Both the position numbers and the translations under genes were made by a program. The notes under the pieces were generated by a model, which worked only from the letters and a program-made list of their open reading frames with translations, did not search any database and was not told where the DNA came from. From Utricularia gibba (lineage: Eukaryota; Streptophyta; Magnoliopsida; Lamiales; Lentibulariaceae), in assembly GCA_002189035.1 (NCBI GenBank), contig NEEC01000050.1:1-59519 (forward strand): a stretch of 59,519 nucleotides of DNA, written 5' to 3'. Each line of letters opens with the position of its first letter. The stretch's first letter is position 1. Below are positions 1 to 12,637 of this stretch, piece by piece.

Positions 1-415
1 GATGCCTCCGCCGTCAATTGCGGCGAATCTGAAATCCTATTTGGATCCGGATCCACCTTATCCAATTTTAATCTGAAGAAAACCGTAGAATCAGCGAAGA
101 CAATTTCGATTTGGCACTCCTCTTCGCTCTCCTTTTCTCCTCCCCAGCCCTAATCTCCATCGCGGTCATTACCGCGGAACCTCCTCTCACCTGCGGAGTA
201 CTAAAAAACCTCAGGCGATACGGCACTCTCTCCAAATCGTAAGGCGAAACGGAGATCGGGAAGTACGGACACTCAGTTTCCTTCCTACCGCCGCTGTATT
301 CCTCCGCCTGCCTCTCCACCTGCGCCACCATTACCGAAAAAAGGCGCTCACGCAGACACGAAGCGCAGACGCCGATTTCACTGCTCAAATCCGCCGTGTG
401 CTTCTTGCACCTCAT
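1..415 (-). CDS. DUF740-like plant protein, 5' part, probable frameshift
   Basis: The ATG at 413-415 opens with MRCKKHTADLSSEIG, followed by VCASCLRERLF and later FFSTPQV. This Cys-rich start plus a downstream F(Y/F)STPQV block is typical of a plant-specific family of unknown function that I recall as DUF740-like. The frame stops at 68-70 after 115 residues. Another frame of the same strand stays open from there to the window edge, reading LDKVDPDPNRISDSPQL, an acidic/polar stretch like the family's middle region. Moving between the frames needs one extra base near the A-run at 79-82 (a T-run in the gene). I therefore read this as a longer gene broken by a single-base loss and cut by the window edge, not a 115-aa protein. 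The family name is from memory; the function is unknown. Confidence 0.6.
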
Positions 416-2132
416 CGAAATCAGAAAAAAAAAAAAAAAACGGCGATGCTTTCTCTCCCAAGCTGATCGAAGTCTCCTTCTCCGGAATCCCGATTACGCG
501 TGCGTGTGACTACAACCGGAGAATCGCAACGAGATTTTCATTTTTGTCGTTTTCCTTCCTCTTCTTCCCCCTTTTCCGAGCCTCAGCTTTCAGAATTCGC
601 AAGCAGACAGAGCAGAAGATATCGCTTCGGCAGCCGAATGGAGAACTTGTATTTATTAAACTGATTATATTAGTTTCCTCATCGCTTATTATAATTTATT
701 TAATAAAAAAACACATGCATTTATTTTGCACAATATTACATTACCTGGTTATAATTTACCTGGTATTTATTTATTTATTTATTGCATTATCTGTTGTACT
801 GAAAGTAGCAACAGATTGAAAAAGCGATGACCGAGAAAAGGAACTGAAAAAGAGACTTCAATTTCTACCATGAATTTTCACAAATGAAATTAATAAATTG
901 CTTCAATTTAAAGTAAGATTTATGCAATATATAAAAAAGAATTAATCAATTGGATAATTAACACAATAAGACAAATCAACCGCCTTAATTTTAGATAAAG
1001 TAAGGTGTTTACTAGTGACAAAAGTCAACATTTTCGCTTGTTTTTTTAATTACGGAATTGTAATATTAAAATAATGAAAATAATTAATATACAGGTCGTA
1101 ACATACGGTCTGGCCAGGTCCTTCCTACGTCCATGTCATGGACTCATATTGTTGACTTGTGTATTAGATATCAACAAATGTAGACTCTATTTGAAAAAAA
1201 AAATGTGTATTTTATTATAAAAATAACTTATTTTTCATAACTAATTTTTGAAAATTGATTAAACTGGAGACTTTTTGATATTCGAGTTTTTTTAAAAAAA
1301 AATAAAAAAATTCAGGGGATAACTATTAATTACATAGTGTTGAATGGAAGAAAATGAGATGAAAAGTCACGTTGTGAGGTTGAATGCAGATGGGGACGTT
1401 GCTTGGATTTCCACAACTTGGTCTTTCATCTCCCAACTGCCCCGCCCTCATGGGAAAATTCCATGGCTTTCTGCTGTCGGATCTAGCCGGCCGTCTCCTC
1501 CCATGAAGCCGCCTTGCTGGAGGAGCTCCGGCCGCCGGAGGGGAGGCTGCGTCGCGGAGACTGAGGTCTGCCTTTGGCTGACAAGTTTTCCTGAGGCGAA
1601 CGACACGAGAAAAGGCACTGGGTGTAAATGGACGTGAGTCGTGGTCCCTCGCCTGAAGCAGGAAACCGCGACACCATTGGTGTACGTACACTACATTTGT
1701 GACAAGTAGCATCGGTAACAGAACACACTGACAACGTCGTGCCGGCCTGGGGCTGCCCCGCCGGGGGGCGACCACCGAATTAATTTACCGATCGGGAAGA
1801 GGAAGAGGTCTGCGTCGGCTGCGGAGCCGAGTCAAGCATGGCTGCGCGGTGTCGCGTGCAAGAAAAAAATTAGATCGACAAACCGCCTTTTGCAGGAAAT
1901 TCACTCGCTCAGCGACGCGCGTGTGGCGCGTCTAGGTTGGAAGTGGGCCGTTAGGTATCAGCCCATACAATGGGCCTGCTGTCACATGGGCCCATTTGGT
2001 CTGAAAATTATCTTGTTTAGAGATGGAAACGACCAAATATTCCAACACGAACGAGGAAATTGGAAGAAGCTGCTAAAGAGTACAATTTGTACAGGTAAAG
2101 ATGATTTCTTGGCAGCGAAAGGTTCAAGATTT
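416..2132. other. Intergenic region, no gene recognised
   Basis: A run of 16 A lies at 425-440, just upstream of the DUF740-like start (poly-T in its 5' leader). The stretch 640-1320 is strongly AT-rich. A GC-richer block at about 1440-1780 has overlapping open frames on both strands, but none resembles a protein I know and none shows splice or domain structure. I do not call a gene here. Confidence 0.5.
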
Positions 2133-3481
2133 TCAAGTTGCAGCAAACTGCCCTGGTTTCTCTGCCAGGAAATTCTTCTTTCTTGTAACGATGGGAGAGT
2201 CTTTTGAATGCCTGATCTGCCTCCTGAATTTGGCTATGAATTCCCTGCTTTTCTATCGACCTCTGGGTCGCTGTGAATTTCCATTCTTTCCTTGGATTTC
2301 ACTCTCTGCCCATTGCTTTCTTCTGAAAACTCACGAATCGAAACCGGGGATTGCATCAAATCTGCAAGTTGCAGATTGTTTGATCCTCCTCGCTTTCCCA
2401 CAATTCTCCTCGGCAATGTCCTGTCCTCCCAACTTGTTTGACATGCGACTTCCTTGATTTGAGACTTGATGTGCTTTTTCACTATCTGTGAATTCATTAG
2501 TCTCGATGTTTCGGAGCTCACTGAGGACCATACGGATTCAGAGTCGGATTCGGATTCCGGTTTCGACTCCAAGTCTGAACAATTGCTTCTGGGCAGTGAT
2601 TTATAACCGGAAAACACAACCTTTCTCTGAAAGTTCCCGCCTTTAAAGGTTCTCAGTTCAGGGGAACTGCAAAATGAAGCAGAATCCAAGTGGTCAAACT
2701 CGTATTCCCCAATAGATCGATGCCGAAGCCGAGGGCGTGATGAGGAAGGGCTTTCGACTGCCGCCGTCTCAAACTTCAAACCCAAGTTCATTGCAACAAT
2801 GCCTTCATCATCATCCTCGTCTAGTTTAAGAGCCTCAGGCTTCGAACTCCAATTCCCTCTGGAATGGAGTTCGCTTTCATAAGCAATATTTGATTTCAAG
2901 CTCCGAATAGGCAAATTTAACGGCTCAAAATCAGATGCTTCACTAAGAAAATACTTAGCATCAGAAACAACCACTAGAGATTCATCTCTCACTGACTGCA
3001 CACGCCATTCTTTACTCCGTTTATTCCCATCAGAATCATTTGATGGTTCACAAGATCTATTAGTTCTCTTCTGAGCATCAAATTCATCTCCCCATAAAAA
3101 GTTATATTTTTCATTCCTCAAAGAAGCCACAGATCCAAATTCAAAAAAGGAAGATAAATACGAAATCCCAGAAAAATAGGAATCAGACTCATTTTTAGCA
3201 CTGACCATCTGGGTAGATTTCGTGCTGCAGACGCCGTAAGAAACCGCTACTCCGACGAACGCGAGATGAATGATCTCCCATAAATCACTCAACACACTTC
3301 CAGAATCGCTTGATTGAAATCGGAAAAGCGGAATCACAATCACAAGAACGAGAACGATGACGGCTTTGTACAGAAACTCGTTTGAAGAAGAATTACAAGG
3401 GATATTACGGGTTTTCGAGCCCGACTCTTGGGATTCAAAATGGGGGTAACTGGAGACTTCAGATGGTATGCATGGTTCCAT
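2133..3481 (-). CDS. DUF761-type plant membrane protein, C-terminal frameshift
   Basis: The first ATG is at 3481 (MEPCIPSEVSSYPHF); the open frame upstream has only a TTG. Residues about 35-80 hold two hydrophobic segments (LYKAVIVLVLVIVIPLF and LWEIIHLAFVGVAVSYGV). The WE-(I/L)-HL-FVG-AVSYG block is typical of a plant family annotated as hydroxyproline-rich or DUF761 proteins. The rest is long, acidic, serine-rich and probably disordered. The frame stops at 2234 right after DPEVDRKAGNS. In the neighbouring frame the strand continues EFIAKFRRQIRHSK, the C-terminal DUF761 helix, and stops at 2133-2135. Restoring one base in the GGG run (CCC at 2243-2245, + strand) would rejoin them. Function unknown; a membrane-anchored protein is inferred from the hydrophobic segments. 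Confidence 0.75.
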
Positions 3482-3823
3482 TGCTGATCGCAGAAGGGGA
3501 AAAAAAACTGGGTGAAGGTGAAGCAAAGAAGACTTGTGATGAGGGGAAGAGGCTGTTTTTCAAAAAGAGCTTTTTGACCGTTTATTTTCTCCATTTACGA
3601 AATTACCCCTGAAACCATATTCCCATTCTAATTTGGATGGTATTTTTCCTGTCTGGTTGAGTTCACTGCCAAGTAGCTCAGCTGGATGTGGGTTTCAAGT
3701 TGCAGTGTCTCTTGTACATGATTACAGTAACTAATCCTCTCAAGAAGGGGATTCTGCACCTGGTACTGAATACAGCAGTTTGCTCAAACAAGAGATGAAT
3801 GGTAAGTTCAATGGCATCCGGCC
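3482..3823. other. Spacer between two minus-strand genes
   Basis: This 342-bp stretch should hold the 5' leader of the DUF761 gene and the 3' end of the HIBCH-like gene. No coding region or repeat is visible. Confidence 0.4.
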
Positions 3824-6800
3824 TCAAGTAAAAGCCTCTCGTTGCTGCGTTGGAAGTTGCAGTTCAGGTTCGAAGGGGTGGAGGCGGGAGAAGTATTCAT
3901 CCACCATGTCCTGAGACACATGCTTCAAGCTCGGGGATCCCACTTCACAACCCCAAAAGCAAACCCCACAGTTAGTGGCAAGGGGAGATTAAGCAGAAGG
4001 GAGCTCTTCAAACATTGCTTTGATTTGAAGAGAGTAGTACCTTGGGGGCGAAATCTTTATGCACCAGCTTTGCTCGAACACCCTACACCAAGGCAAGAAG
4101 AACAAGGTGTAAGTTATAGAGAGAAAAGAGGCTGGAAGTTGTAGAAGAGGCTCCAAAACATTGAGATTGTGTTGTACCTCATAAAAGTCGCCAGTAATTT
4201 TACTGTAGATGCCTTGTAGTGACATACGATACTCGCGGATGAGGCACTCATCGAGTGTTTGAAACCGGCCTTCTCTTATCTGGGGCAGGAGGAAGAAATG
4301 CAAACTCAGGAAGAAGATGCATTCATGAATCCCAGATTAGCAGCAAGTGGTGCTTACAGATCTTAAGGCCACCTTCAAGCTTAATGGGGCAGCTTCATTA
4401 AGCTTCTTCAGTGTTGAGGCACACCAGATATCGTTGGTTTTAGCAGCTTCGTTTTCCTAAGTCAAAACCTCCAAAATCATCATGCTGTAAAACGAAAGAA
4501 AAATACTTTCTATCAAGTATCTACCTACCAGCGCATCGATGATCTCTTCAACTGTATTGTGGCTGAAACACTTGTCGATTATTTCAACCCTGAGAACAAA
4601 GTGCTCTATGCATACCATCAGTTCCGAAAAAAAGACTTGTGACTACTTGGATGAGGATCACAGTTCTGGACGTGGAATATACCTGTGGATTACACTACTC
4701 GGATCATGAAACACACTTTCCCCAACATTTGAACAGTTAGATTCAACAACACAGGGGTCATCAGTCATCAAGTGGTTAAGTTGTTCCTCAAGCAGAGGGA
4801 GCTTCTGCATGAGTGAAAATCACTATAAGGTATGAATCCAAAAAAATAAAAAATAAAACATGGTGTTGACGTATGCACCGTAAGGGGAGTGAAGTGCGTC
4901 GCAAGCCCACAAGACAGCATTTCCTGTCCATTGAGTTTCTCACCTGTGAGAGCAAGGTACTCCCCTACAAGAAGATAACACATGAGATTAAAATATGTAG
5001 CATTCGTATAACCCACATAATTTGAATCAGTTACAGAAAAGGGTAGCCAAGTGGAAACATCACTCAAAATGAGGCTGCCTGATAGATGCAAAGAAAAATA
5101 GTGCACTTCAAAATGTTCTTGTTGCGGCTTTCAACTACCATATTAAATAAAAGAAAAAAAGTATGGGAAACACAAGACACGAGAGATTACCAAGATACCC
5201 TGGAAGATGGGAGAGGTAGAAGGATGCTGCAGCATCTGGATGAAAGCCGATTAAGGTCTCTGGTGTTGCAAAAATCTGAAAAACATTACGGTTAAGTTTA
5301 CTGGAAAAAAGCAAGTTACGAGTGTTCCTTAGAATGCAGAGTCACCCTTGTAACACAATGAACTAAGATAAAAACAGTATCAACGATAATCAAGGCCTTG
5401 TTTTTATTTTCCTTTTTTTCATCAGCACTGCACTTTTCGTCTTTTTGATTTGATTTCAATTACCCACACTAATATTCACATTTGAGTTTTCAAGCTTACA
5501 TCCAAGCACATCCATATATCTACCTTAATCATGAATAGATGGCCGCAACCATCAATCCAGAATCATTTTACCAATAAGTAGGGGAACAAAAACGTATTTC
5601 TTGAATTCTAAACTTTAAACTCAGTTTTTAAATCAATCCCAAGCATGACTCGTGGCAGTGATGAGGAGTAGAGCTACTAATCATATGGTGTTATCATACC
5701 GTTTTGTCTGTTGCAACACGAAACATACCAGGAATTGAAATTCCAGCTCCACCACCCATTGTGATTCCATTCAAGAGGGCCACCTACACATGGCATAAAT
5801 TGACATTCAAGCCACAGAATCAGAGGAAACAAAATTTTGTGAGGTGGGTGGAGAATGGACAAGAGAAGCGAACAATCACACAAGATGATCGATCACCCAC
5901 TTGCCTTCTGATAAAATACATGCTTACGTGTGGTTTCAAGTAAGTCCCAAGAAAATATATAAAACCATATATTGTCCAAAAGAACTTTTTGCACTCATCC
6001 AGATTGCCTGCACAGATTGACCAAAATGCCATGTAACATTATCTTCATCAAGAAAACGAAGAGAGAAATATTGTATGACATGATGATGCTACATCTAAGA
6101 TATAAGACAGAAAACAAGAGAAATCTATTACCTTGCTTCATCAGATTATACAGAGACACTATATCACCTCCAGCTGAAAATGCCCTACCAGATCCCTTAA
6201 AGGAATTCGTACCATATTTCAGCTATCATATCTTGCAAGTACATGCATAAGAATAAACAAATTTAAAAGGAAAATTTCGAAAACTCACCTTTACCACCAC
6301 AAACCCAACATCCGTGCAATCCTCCCAACTTTGGTACAACTTCTGAAGCTGTGCAACCTACAGACACATGGATTGTGAGAAAAGAACTGCTCCACATATC
6401 ACAAAAGCAGCTTAAAACTCCCCAGTACGAAACAAAACATTCGCACATGAGCTTGAACTGGTATTAGACTGTATCTTTGTCGTCATTACGAGCCACCTAA
6501 ACACAACCCGCCTTCAAAACGGAAGCTTCATCTAATAAAGACATTCAAAGCTTTCTACAAGGAAAAATAACCGACGACAGCCAAGTTACATGTCCATATC
6601 ACGAACCAATGAGGTGTTGATCGCATTCAGCGAAGAGGGCCTATTGAGTATTGCAGTTCTTGAACATGCGCGGCCCTCCACAAGCACCTGATTATCAAAC
6701 CCAAGTCAAAATGATTCATCACCATTGCTCCAAGAAGTAAAATAACACACCAATTTAAAAACTTGCCAATCTATCAGAATCTTCCATCAACGGATTGCAG

Positions 6801-6904
6801 GAAATGGTGGTGAACCCATTAAACCCATCACCTAGCTGCTTCCCTGAAGAAGAAGCCCGACGGCAAAGTAGAATCCCAGGCTTCAAGCTACGCATGCCTC
6901 GCAT
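3824..6904 (-). CDS. 3-hydroxyisobutyryl-CoA hydrolase-like protein, mitochondrial (HIBCH-like)
   Basis: Crotonase-fold enzyme of the family that hydrolyses 3-hydroxyisobutyryl-CoA in valine breakdown. Fourteen exons fit in phase: 6904-6767, 6687-6607, 6357-6289, 6195-6132, 6007-5928, 5783-5700, 5275-5191, 4964-4879, 4804-4683, 4589-4529, 4456-4358, 4279-4178, 4082-4041, 3942-3824. Exon 1 encodes a basic, Ser-rich start that suits a mitochondrial targeting peptide. Family blocks follow in order: VLVEGRACSRTAILNRPSS, GSGRAFSAGGDIVSLY, GGGAGISIPGMFRVATDK, FATPETLIGFHPDAAAS, GEYLALTGEKLNG, IREGRFQTLDECL and GVRAKLVHKDFAPK. Length would be about 410 aa, the family size. Intron 1 appears to be GC-AG. 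In the last exon the C-run (gggg at 3933-3936, + strand) is one short, so the read frame ends just after WDP instead of continuing through PS...DMVDEYF to the stop at 3824. Confidence 0.88.
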
Positions 6905-8548
6905 TTTCCGCAACTCAAAAATCCTTCCTTTAGTGACTACTCCAAGTGGCAGTACAATACCCACTCTTCTTCTGGTTTCGCAGCAAAATTGGTTGTTTCC
7001 TCTGAAGTGATTTGCTCCTTTTCTGGTAATCCAAGAAGCCCATTCTCAAAAGGCTCAAGAGGTAGCTGAGTTCACAGACATTTTCTAGGAAGCCCAGTTG
7101 TTACCAGCCCATGGGCCTCCGTCACATGTTACATTGAGGCCCATTTTCTTGATCGTGCACTCAATCTTTAGGACACGTGAGTCCGAGGATACTGATACTC
7201 GATACGACAATTTTGTATGTTTTATCACAAATTATGCGGTGCCATGTGAGTTATGACCTTCTTCTTGTTCTATATATAGCCTTTAGTTAAAAACTATAGT
7301 CTACTGTTGCGGTATAATGCCCCATCATGTGGTAGTGCCGTACAATCAAATTAATTTTATCATAAGGTAACTTACAACATACCATGTAATTCAACTCGAA
7401 TGTCCATCATTCATACTTGTATTGAAAAAATATGTTTTCCCACCTCACATATAATGACTGTTCATGTGAATTTTAACATAATATAAAAAAATATACTATA
7501 ACTAATATAAATTATCACAATTTGAAAGATATCGTATTATAAATGAATTTATTTATGTTTTAACAACAATTCAAAAGTTGTTTCAAACAAATTCAGATTC
7601 TATTGTTCATGATGTCTATTAAGAATCAATCAATCAATCAATCAATTTCAGATCAAGCAATATACTTGAGAACTCTTCGAATTCTTGAAGCTAAAGTTCA
7701 ACATCTAATCGAAAGTCACAAAACACAGGCGAAATCGAAATGTTCTTCTCCAACTCTTACCTCTTCTAGGAAAAGCATTAACAAATTCAGTAGTAGTGAG
7801 TGTGATAGGTGGCGCATTATCCACCAAGGAACATTTCAATGGTCCAAAAGCCAAGCTACCCGCTTAGGAAACCATTGAGGTGGTGTCATACTCTCCTAAT
7901 TGGCTTATACTAACAAATTAATGATCATTTTGACCTTGAGCCAAGCTACTTGCCTACCATCATTATTAATCATTATCTCTTATTCCAAAGTTGCTAATCA
8001 CCACTTAATGCACCCTAATCACACCCATCTTCTGACTTTCTCCATCCCCAGACCAGCAACTACCGCCCCTTGGATTTGGCTAAGTGTGTCACCAACAAAC
8101 AATTGCATTATCAGTCGACATGAATGAATGATTTGGACATGAAACATCAACGGGATCGAATTCTGGAATCAAAAAGGGATCGAGGGCAGACATGTTTAGT
8201 CCATCAGATGACAAGTCCGCAGCTTTCTTTCTGTACGAAAAACCCTTGTCCTAAGACTCACGCTTTAGTTTTATGGATGATAAAGTTGAGGATATCTTTC
8301 TTTTGGTCACAAACGGAAACAACCCAACTCAAAATTCGACAAAGTTTGTACAATGAGTTGATGTCCTAACGGGGAATGGACCAAACCCTAAGTCATCTTA
8401 GAGACAGGAAAGGATTGCACAAGAAGAACTCACACGTAGGTACGTACATATGACCATACAGATAAACCTTATGTTACCTAATTGTAGATATATATTCTGA
8501 ATAAAAAGTTTTTATTTGGAAAGTCCTGGTCGAACCCCACAGCCTGGA
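6905..8548. other. Intergenic region with (AATC)n microsatellite
   Basis: AT-rich spacer. A short AATC tandem repeat lies at about 7624-7646, and a TATA-like ctatatatag at about 7270-7279. Open frames around 7600-8370 are short and unlike any family I know. No gene is called. Confidence 0.45.
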
Positions 8549-9043
8549 TCAGCACATTACATCCTTGAGAAGCTTGTACCTTGGGCGGGGAGAGGGTGTT
8601 TTTCCGGCGGCCTTGTCGATCCCAGAGCTCCCGCCGCTGACGTCGCGGTGGTGCTGCTTGATTTTGTCGCCGGAGTACTCCGATCTGACTTCGTGGGTTG
8701 CATGGGCGGAGGGCTTCTTGGAGGAGGGAGAGAAACCCTTGTTTGATGAACTCTTTTCCTCGCATTGGCACCAATCGCAGACTTGGATCGGCTCTGAGGA
8801 TTCACTGTAGTAGTTACTGCAGTACCTGCCAAACGTTTACCAACACCTTTTTTACAAATTCACCCTCCTAAATACGTACAGGAAAGGGTTAAAAGCCGGA
8901 AGTCTCAAGAATGGGTATGAGAAAATGTAAACGGGAACCATAACGTACGAGTGTTGGTAGCGGCGGCGGCACTTGGAGCAACGGAAGAGCTTTTCCGGGA
9001 ACCCGACGTCGCCGCACATGGCGCAGACGGTGGGGAAATCCAT
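8549..9043 (-). CDS. Small plant zinc-finger protein (PHD/RING-like, KLLKDVMC family)
   Basis: Two exons, 9043-8949 and 8825-8549, joined in phase 2 (donor GTACGT, acceptor GGCAG) to give about 123 aa. The start, MDFPTVCAMCGDVGF, is followed by LFRCSKCRRRYQHSYCSNYY and then CDWC, so paired CxxC motifs with a central His can bind zinc in a PHD-like arrangement. After a Ser/Lys-rich linker the protein ends RYKLLKDVMC. This N-terminal finger plus C-terminal signature is typical of an uncharacterised plant zinc-finger family. Another ATG lies one codon upstream (9044-9046). The frame is intact. A nuclear role is only a guess from the family label. Confidence 0.8.
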
Positions 9044-9046
9044 CAT

Positions 9047-12000
9047 TTTCCGATGGCCAGGAGAAGGCGAGGGAGGCAGGCGGTGTAACCCCCAACCAAG
9101 AGAGACAGACAGCAACAACAAGATAAGAAAAGCAGACGAGATAGCAGTGTGGCTTCAAGGTCGGTGTAGTGAAGGCATAGTTATAATTAAATTTTATTTT
9201 ATTTTACACATTTTCCGATAATTCCTAATTTTTTAAAGAAAAAAATAAAGAATTATTTAGGGAGGCGGATAGAGATGGAGAGTACACGCAGACCACAGGC
9301 TGCTCCCAGTCGTTTTCAGTTGCGGAGAAATTTGTGATGGCGTAGGCATCATATTCTGAAGAGACGAATTTGCCCCTACCCCATCGCTTTCCTTTCTTTT
9401 ATTTTGATGCAAACAACCCCACCTCCCCTTTCATCGGCGCGTACCCTTCACCTCCCCCAATGGATTAGTGTGTGATTTAAAAATAATTACTTAATCATGT
9501 TTTAGATTTTGAATCAAGATTAGACTAAATTTAAACTATTTTAAAATCAAAAAACAAATCACAATTCAATCATTTTTCGATCAGGATTCATTAACTTCCT
9601 TATGACAGTATCCCACATTATGAATGAAGTCGTTGATGCATTTAAATAAATAAATTATCTTAATTTTGTATAAGATATTTTCTTTTAAAGAAGAGAATAT
9701 AAAATTATGAGAATTGGATATTCGAAACAGAAAACATTATATAAGAAGAAGATGGTTAATTACATTTGATATTAGAATCAAATCCAAACTTATATCAATA
9801 ATAGTATGAATATTTAAAAGGAATAGAATATAATGTTATGAGACTTATAACGATATCTTATATTAGTTATGAATGGAAGAAGAGATGGAGGTTTAAGTCC
9901 ATTACAAATATGGCCAATCAACACAGAGGTCTAATTTGATGATCAAAATGAAATAAAAAAGTAATAGGACCAAAGTGAAACATCTAAGAAATGTGCGGTG
10001 GGTGCACGCGCTGGAAACGAGGGTGGGTCCGAGCGGGGTCTGTACAAGTGAAAAGGGTTAAAAGGAGTCGCGGTCAAAGGGAAGTGCGGTGCTCATGCGT
10101 TGTTGTTGGGTCGCATCATTTTTTTTTATGGGAATAAAAAAAAATGTCGTCGTACGATTTCTGGAAAATAATATGGGCATTTAATTATTGGGAGTGGGGA
10201 CCACACGCGAACTCCATGTGTGCTAGTGTTCCTAATGACACGTTGTACTTAACAGTTAATTACCTCGTGATCCGCGTGGGGTTTAGCGATTAATGACAGG
10301 GGGGGATTAACCCCCCAGATGATGATTCTAGACAATCTGGGGGTGGCGTTCGGACACATCAACGTCACCTTGCCATTTGATTTTCTTTATTTTCCGTACC
10401 ATTTTCCGTGTTATTTCCAAGAAAATTTCCAATTAAATATAAAACACTAGTGTTGATTTTAAAAATATTGCAATTTATTTATAAAATATTACTGTAAAAG
10501 TCGGCAGGCGATGCGCCCGCGTCACCATGCTCCATGGCCCCATTATAAATAACCCTATTTTCACAATTTTTAAAATCCCCCTAAAAAATGTCATTATTTA
10601 TTGTTATTTAACAACCAATTGATGGATTTTATCATCACCGAGTGGACAGTATTCAATGTATGAATTAGAAATCTCACCATATGATTGTGCGAGAAAAATA
10701 GTTATTTTCACTAATTTTCTTTTAATTTAATGTGTTAGAGAGAATACACGGATGATACTTTTTAAATGAAAATTCGGACATGGCTTCAAATTTCGGAAAA
10801 TGTCAAAAATGAAAAGGTTGTGTGTGTTCAAAGGCAGAGGGAGGCGGAGGAAAGTTGGGATGGGTATGGTTGTTCCTTTGGATCCTTGTCCAATGGTATG
10901 ACACCTAGGCACCGGCACGGGCAGCATATGGATGATTATCAGGGAGAAAGAGGAGCATCACGAGCGATGGCGGACAGAAAGCTGACGACAAGGTATTGCT
11001 TGTGTGCCCTACCCAAACCTACCCCATCCAACAACTTGCTGACGAACAAAGCTAGCAGCATGCGGTGTTGTTACCAAATGGAGCACTCTGGCTCATAAGT
11101 GTAACACATAACTCACTTTTCATGTTACTATGGTTTGTGGATGAATACATATTCATGTGATAAGATACTAAGTACATACGTGTTAGTTTTCATTGCTTCG
11201 CTCTGAGTGCCATTGCAGATGGAGCAGAGCAGAGGGGTGCAGTGCAGTGCAGGCTTCTTACAAGTTTTGCAACAAGTTGGAGGAGTTTTGTACGATGATG
11301 TGTGTTTGGGGGTGTCAAGAATCATTACTTATTAAAAGGAAAACAAGGGAGGGTCCATGAGTGCATGTGACGAAGCAGGAGTCTCTGGGTGGGCGTGGGG
11401 CTCACTGGTTTAGGGGTCAAGATCCTTCTTGATGGCCATGGAATTTGCCCTGGAGTGGCATCCAACTTGTTTTTTCTTATGTGTGTGTGATGTAACAAGC
11501 TAATGCACATCTGAAGCGACGCCGTTTTCTGAAGAACGGCGTCCATCTCCTGAAAATGCAGCACATTCAACATGAAGCAACACTGATGGGGGCTCATGCA
11601 TGCTAAATGGGCTAATGGTGTTCTCTCATAATGGGCTTTCAGGAATGGTTATTTGGGCTTGCCAATTTAAACTTTTAATTTCATTATTTTCAATAAAATA
11701 AATTAATTATGCTAAGGTTACAACAAATCAATGCAATAATGCGCCGAAAGGCGGCACCGAAATCAGTGGCCCCACTTTTAAATATAGAATAATTTTTAGT
11801 AATTCCGCGTTAAAGAATAAAATTCAAATTAAATTACTACTTAAATAAATATAATTGTAATGAGTAGGAAATTTATGTCCGATCCAATTACTTGTCCTTC
11901 TGTCGATTATCTTCAGTCATGTCCACACGCTTCATGTATTTAAAATAATAATTATTATTATTAAAATGCTGAATTCTATCTATCGGCCCGTTCCTCCGCC

Positions 12001-12637
12001 CGACCCATCTGTCGGTGCCCGGGTCATCAATGCACCGACGCTAATAACACCCAAATTCAATTTAAATTAAATAGCAATAGCGCCTTAGCGGTGAAGGCAA
12101 CATCAGCATCAGCCAGCGTAAATTATTCAGATTAGGTGGTTAATTATTTGCAAATCCGTGATCATAGCTACTTTATGCGTACGAATGAGCTTGTGATTCG
12201 GACACGTGGCGTCTAGGCGGTGGCCATTCCTTACCACACCCAATCATGCTGTCATTTCCTCATACTAAATCTCCAAATCCATGAATACGTGGATGATCAT
12301 TAGCTGTCAAACAAGCGCATAATTGAAACCCAAAACGGTCCTCCAATCAAACGGTGTTGAAATCCATTTCCAAAATTAATTTTGGGGAAAATACTTATAA
12401 AAATAATAATAAATTTTCAATTTTTAAACAAAAATCGCTTTTATTTAATAAAAAATTGTTGTTAATATTGGGATTTTCACTTCAAAAATGTTAGGAAGTG
12501 GTCATAGTCACATTGTTTAGGACCAGTGGCATTTATTCAAATGTGAACGAATGATCTTGTGAATAGTGCTCCCATCTCAACCGCATTAAAAGGCTCCCTC
12601 ATCGTCCTCCTATCTCGAAGCTGGTGGTGGCATCAGC
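9047..12637. other. Large AT-rich intergenic region upstream of CYCP2;1
   Basis: No protein family recognised. Local features are competing G/C hairpins at 10299-10343, a 9-bp-stem hairpin at 11518-11543 and a G-box (CACGTG) at 12203-12208, about 430 bp before the cyclin ATG. A less AT-rich block at about 10830-11600 has open frames of up to 110 aa without recognisable motifs. An RNA gene there cannot be excluded from sequence alone. Confidence 0.45.
11518..11543. repeat. Perfect 9-bp inverted repeat (hairpin)
   Basis: Arms gacgccgtt and aacggcgtc are exact reverse complements separated by 8 bases (ttctgaag). The stem is GC-rich in an AT-rich spacer. No poly-T tail or neighbouring gene explains it as a terminator, and it is too short for a typical plant microRNA precursor. 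Confidence 0.6.

Noticed and set aside
1326-1775. Overlapping 149-aa (-) and 97-aa (+) open frames in a GC-richer block
   Set aside because: No family motif in either frame, no splice or domain structure; high GC alone opens frames on both strands.
3664-3710. tRNA-like D-arm string (gtagctcagctgg)
   Set aside because: No anticodon arm or T-arm (GTTCGAxxC) follows at the right spacing.
7603-7878. 91-aa frame containing a repeated SINQ-like pattern
   Set aside because: The repeat is the translated AATC microsatellite; no homologous domain.
10766-11098. 110-aa plus-strand open frame upstream of CYCP2;1
   Set aside because: Sequence looks random and matches no family I know; start and codon pattern give no support.
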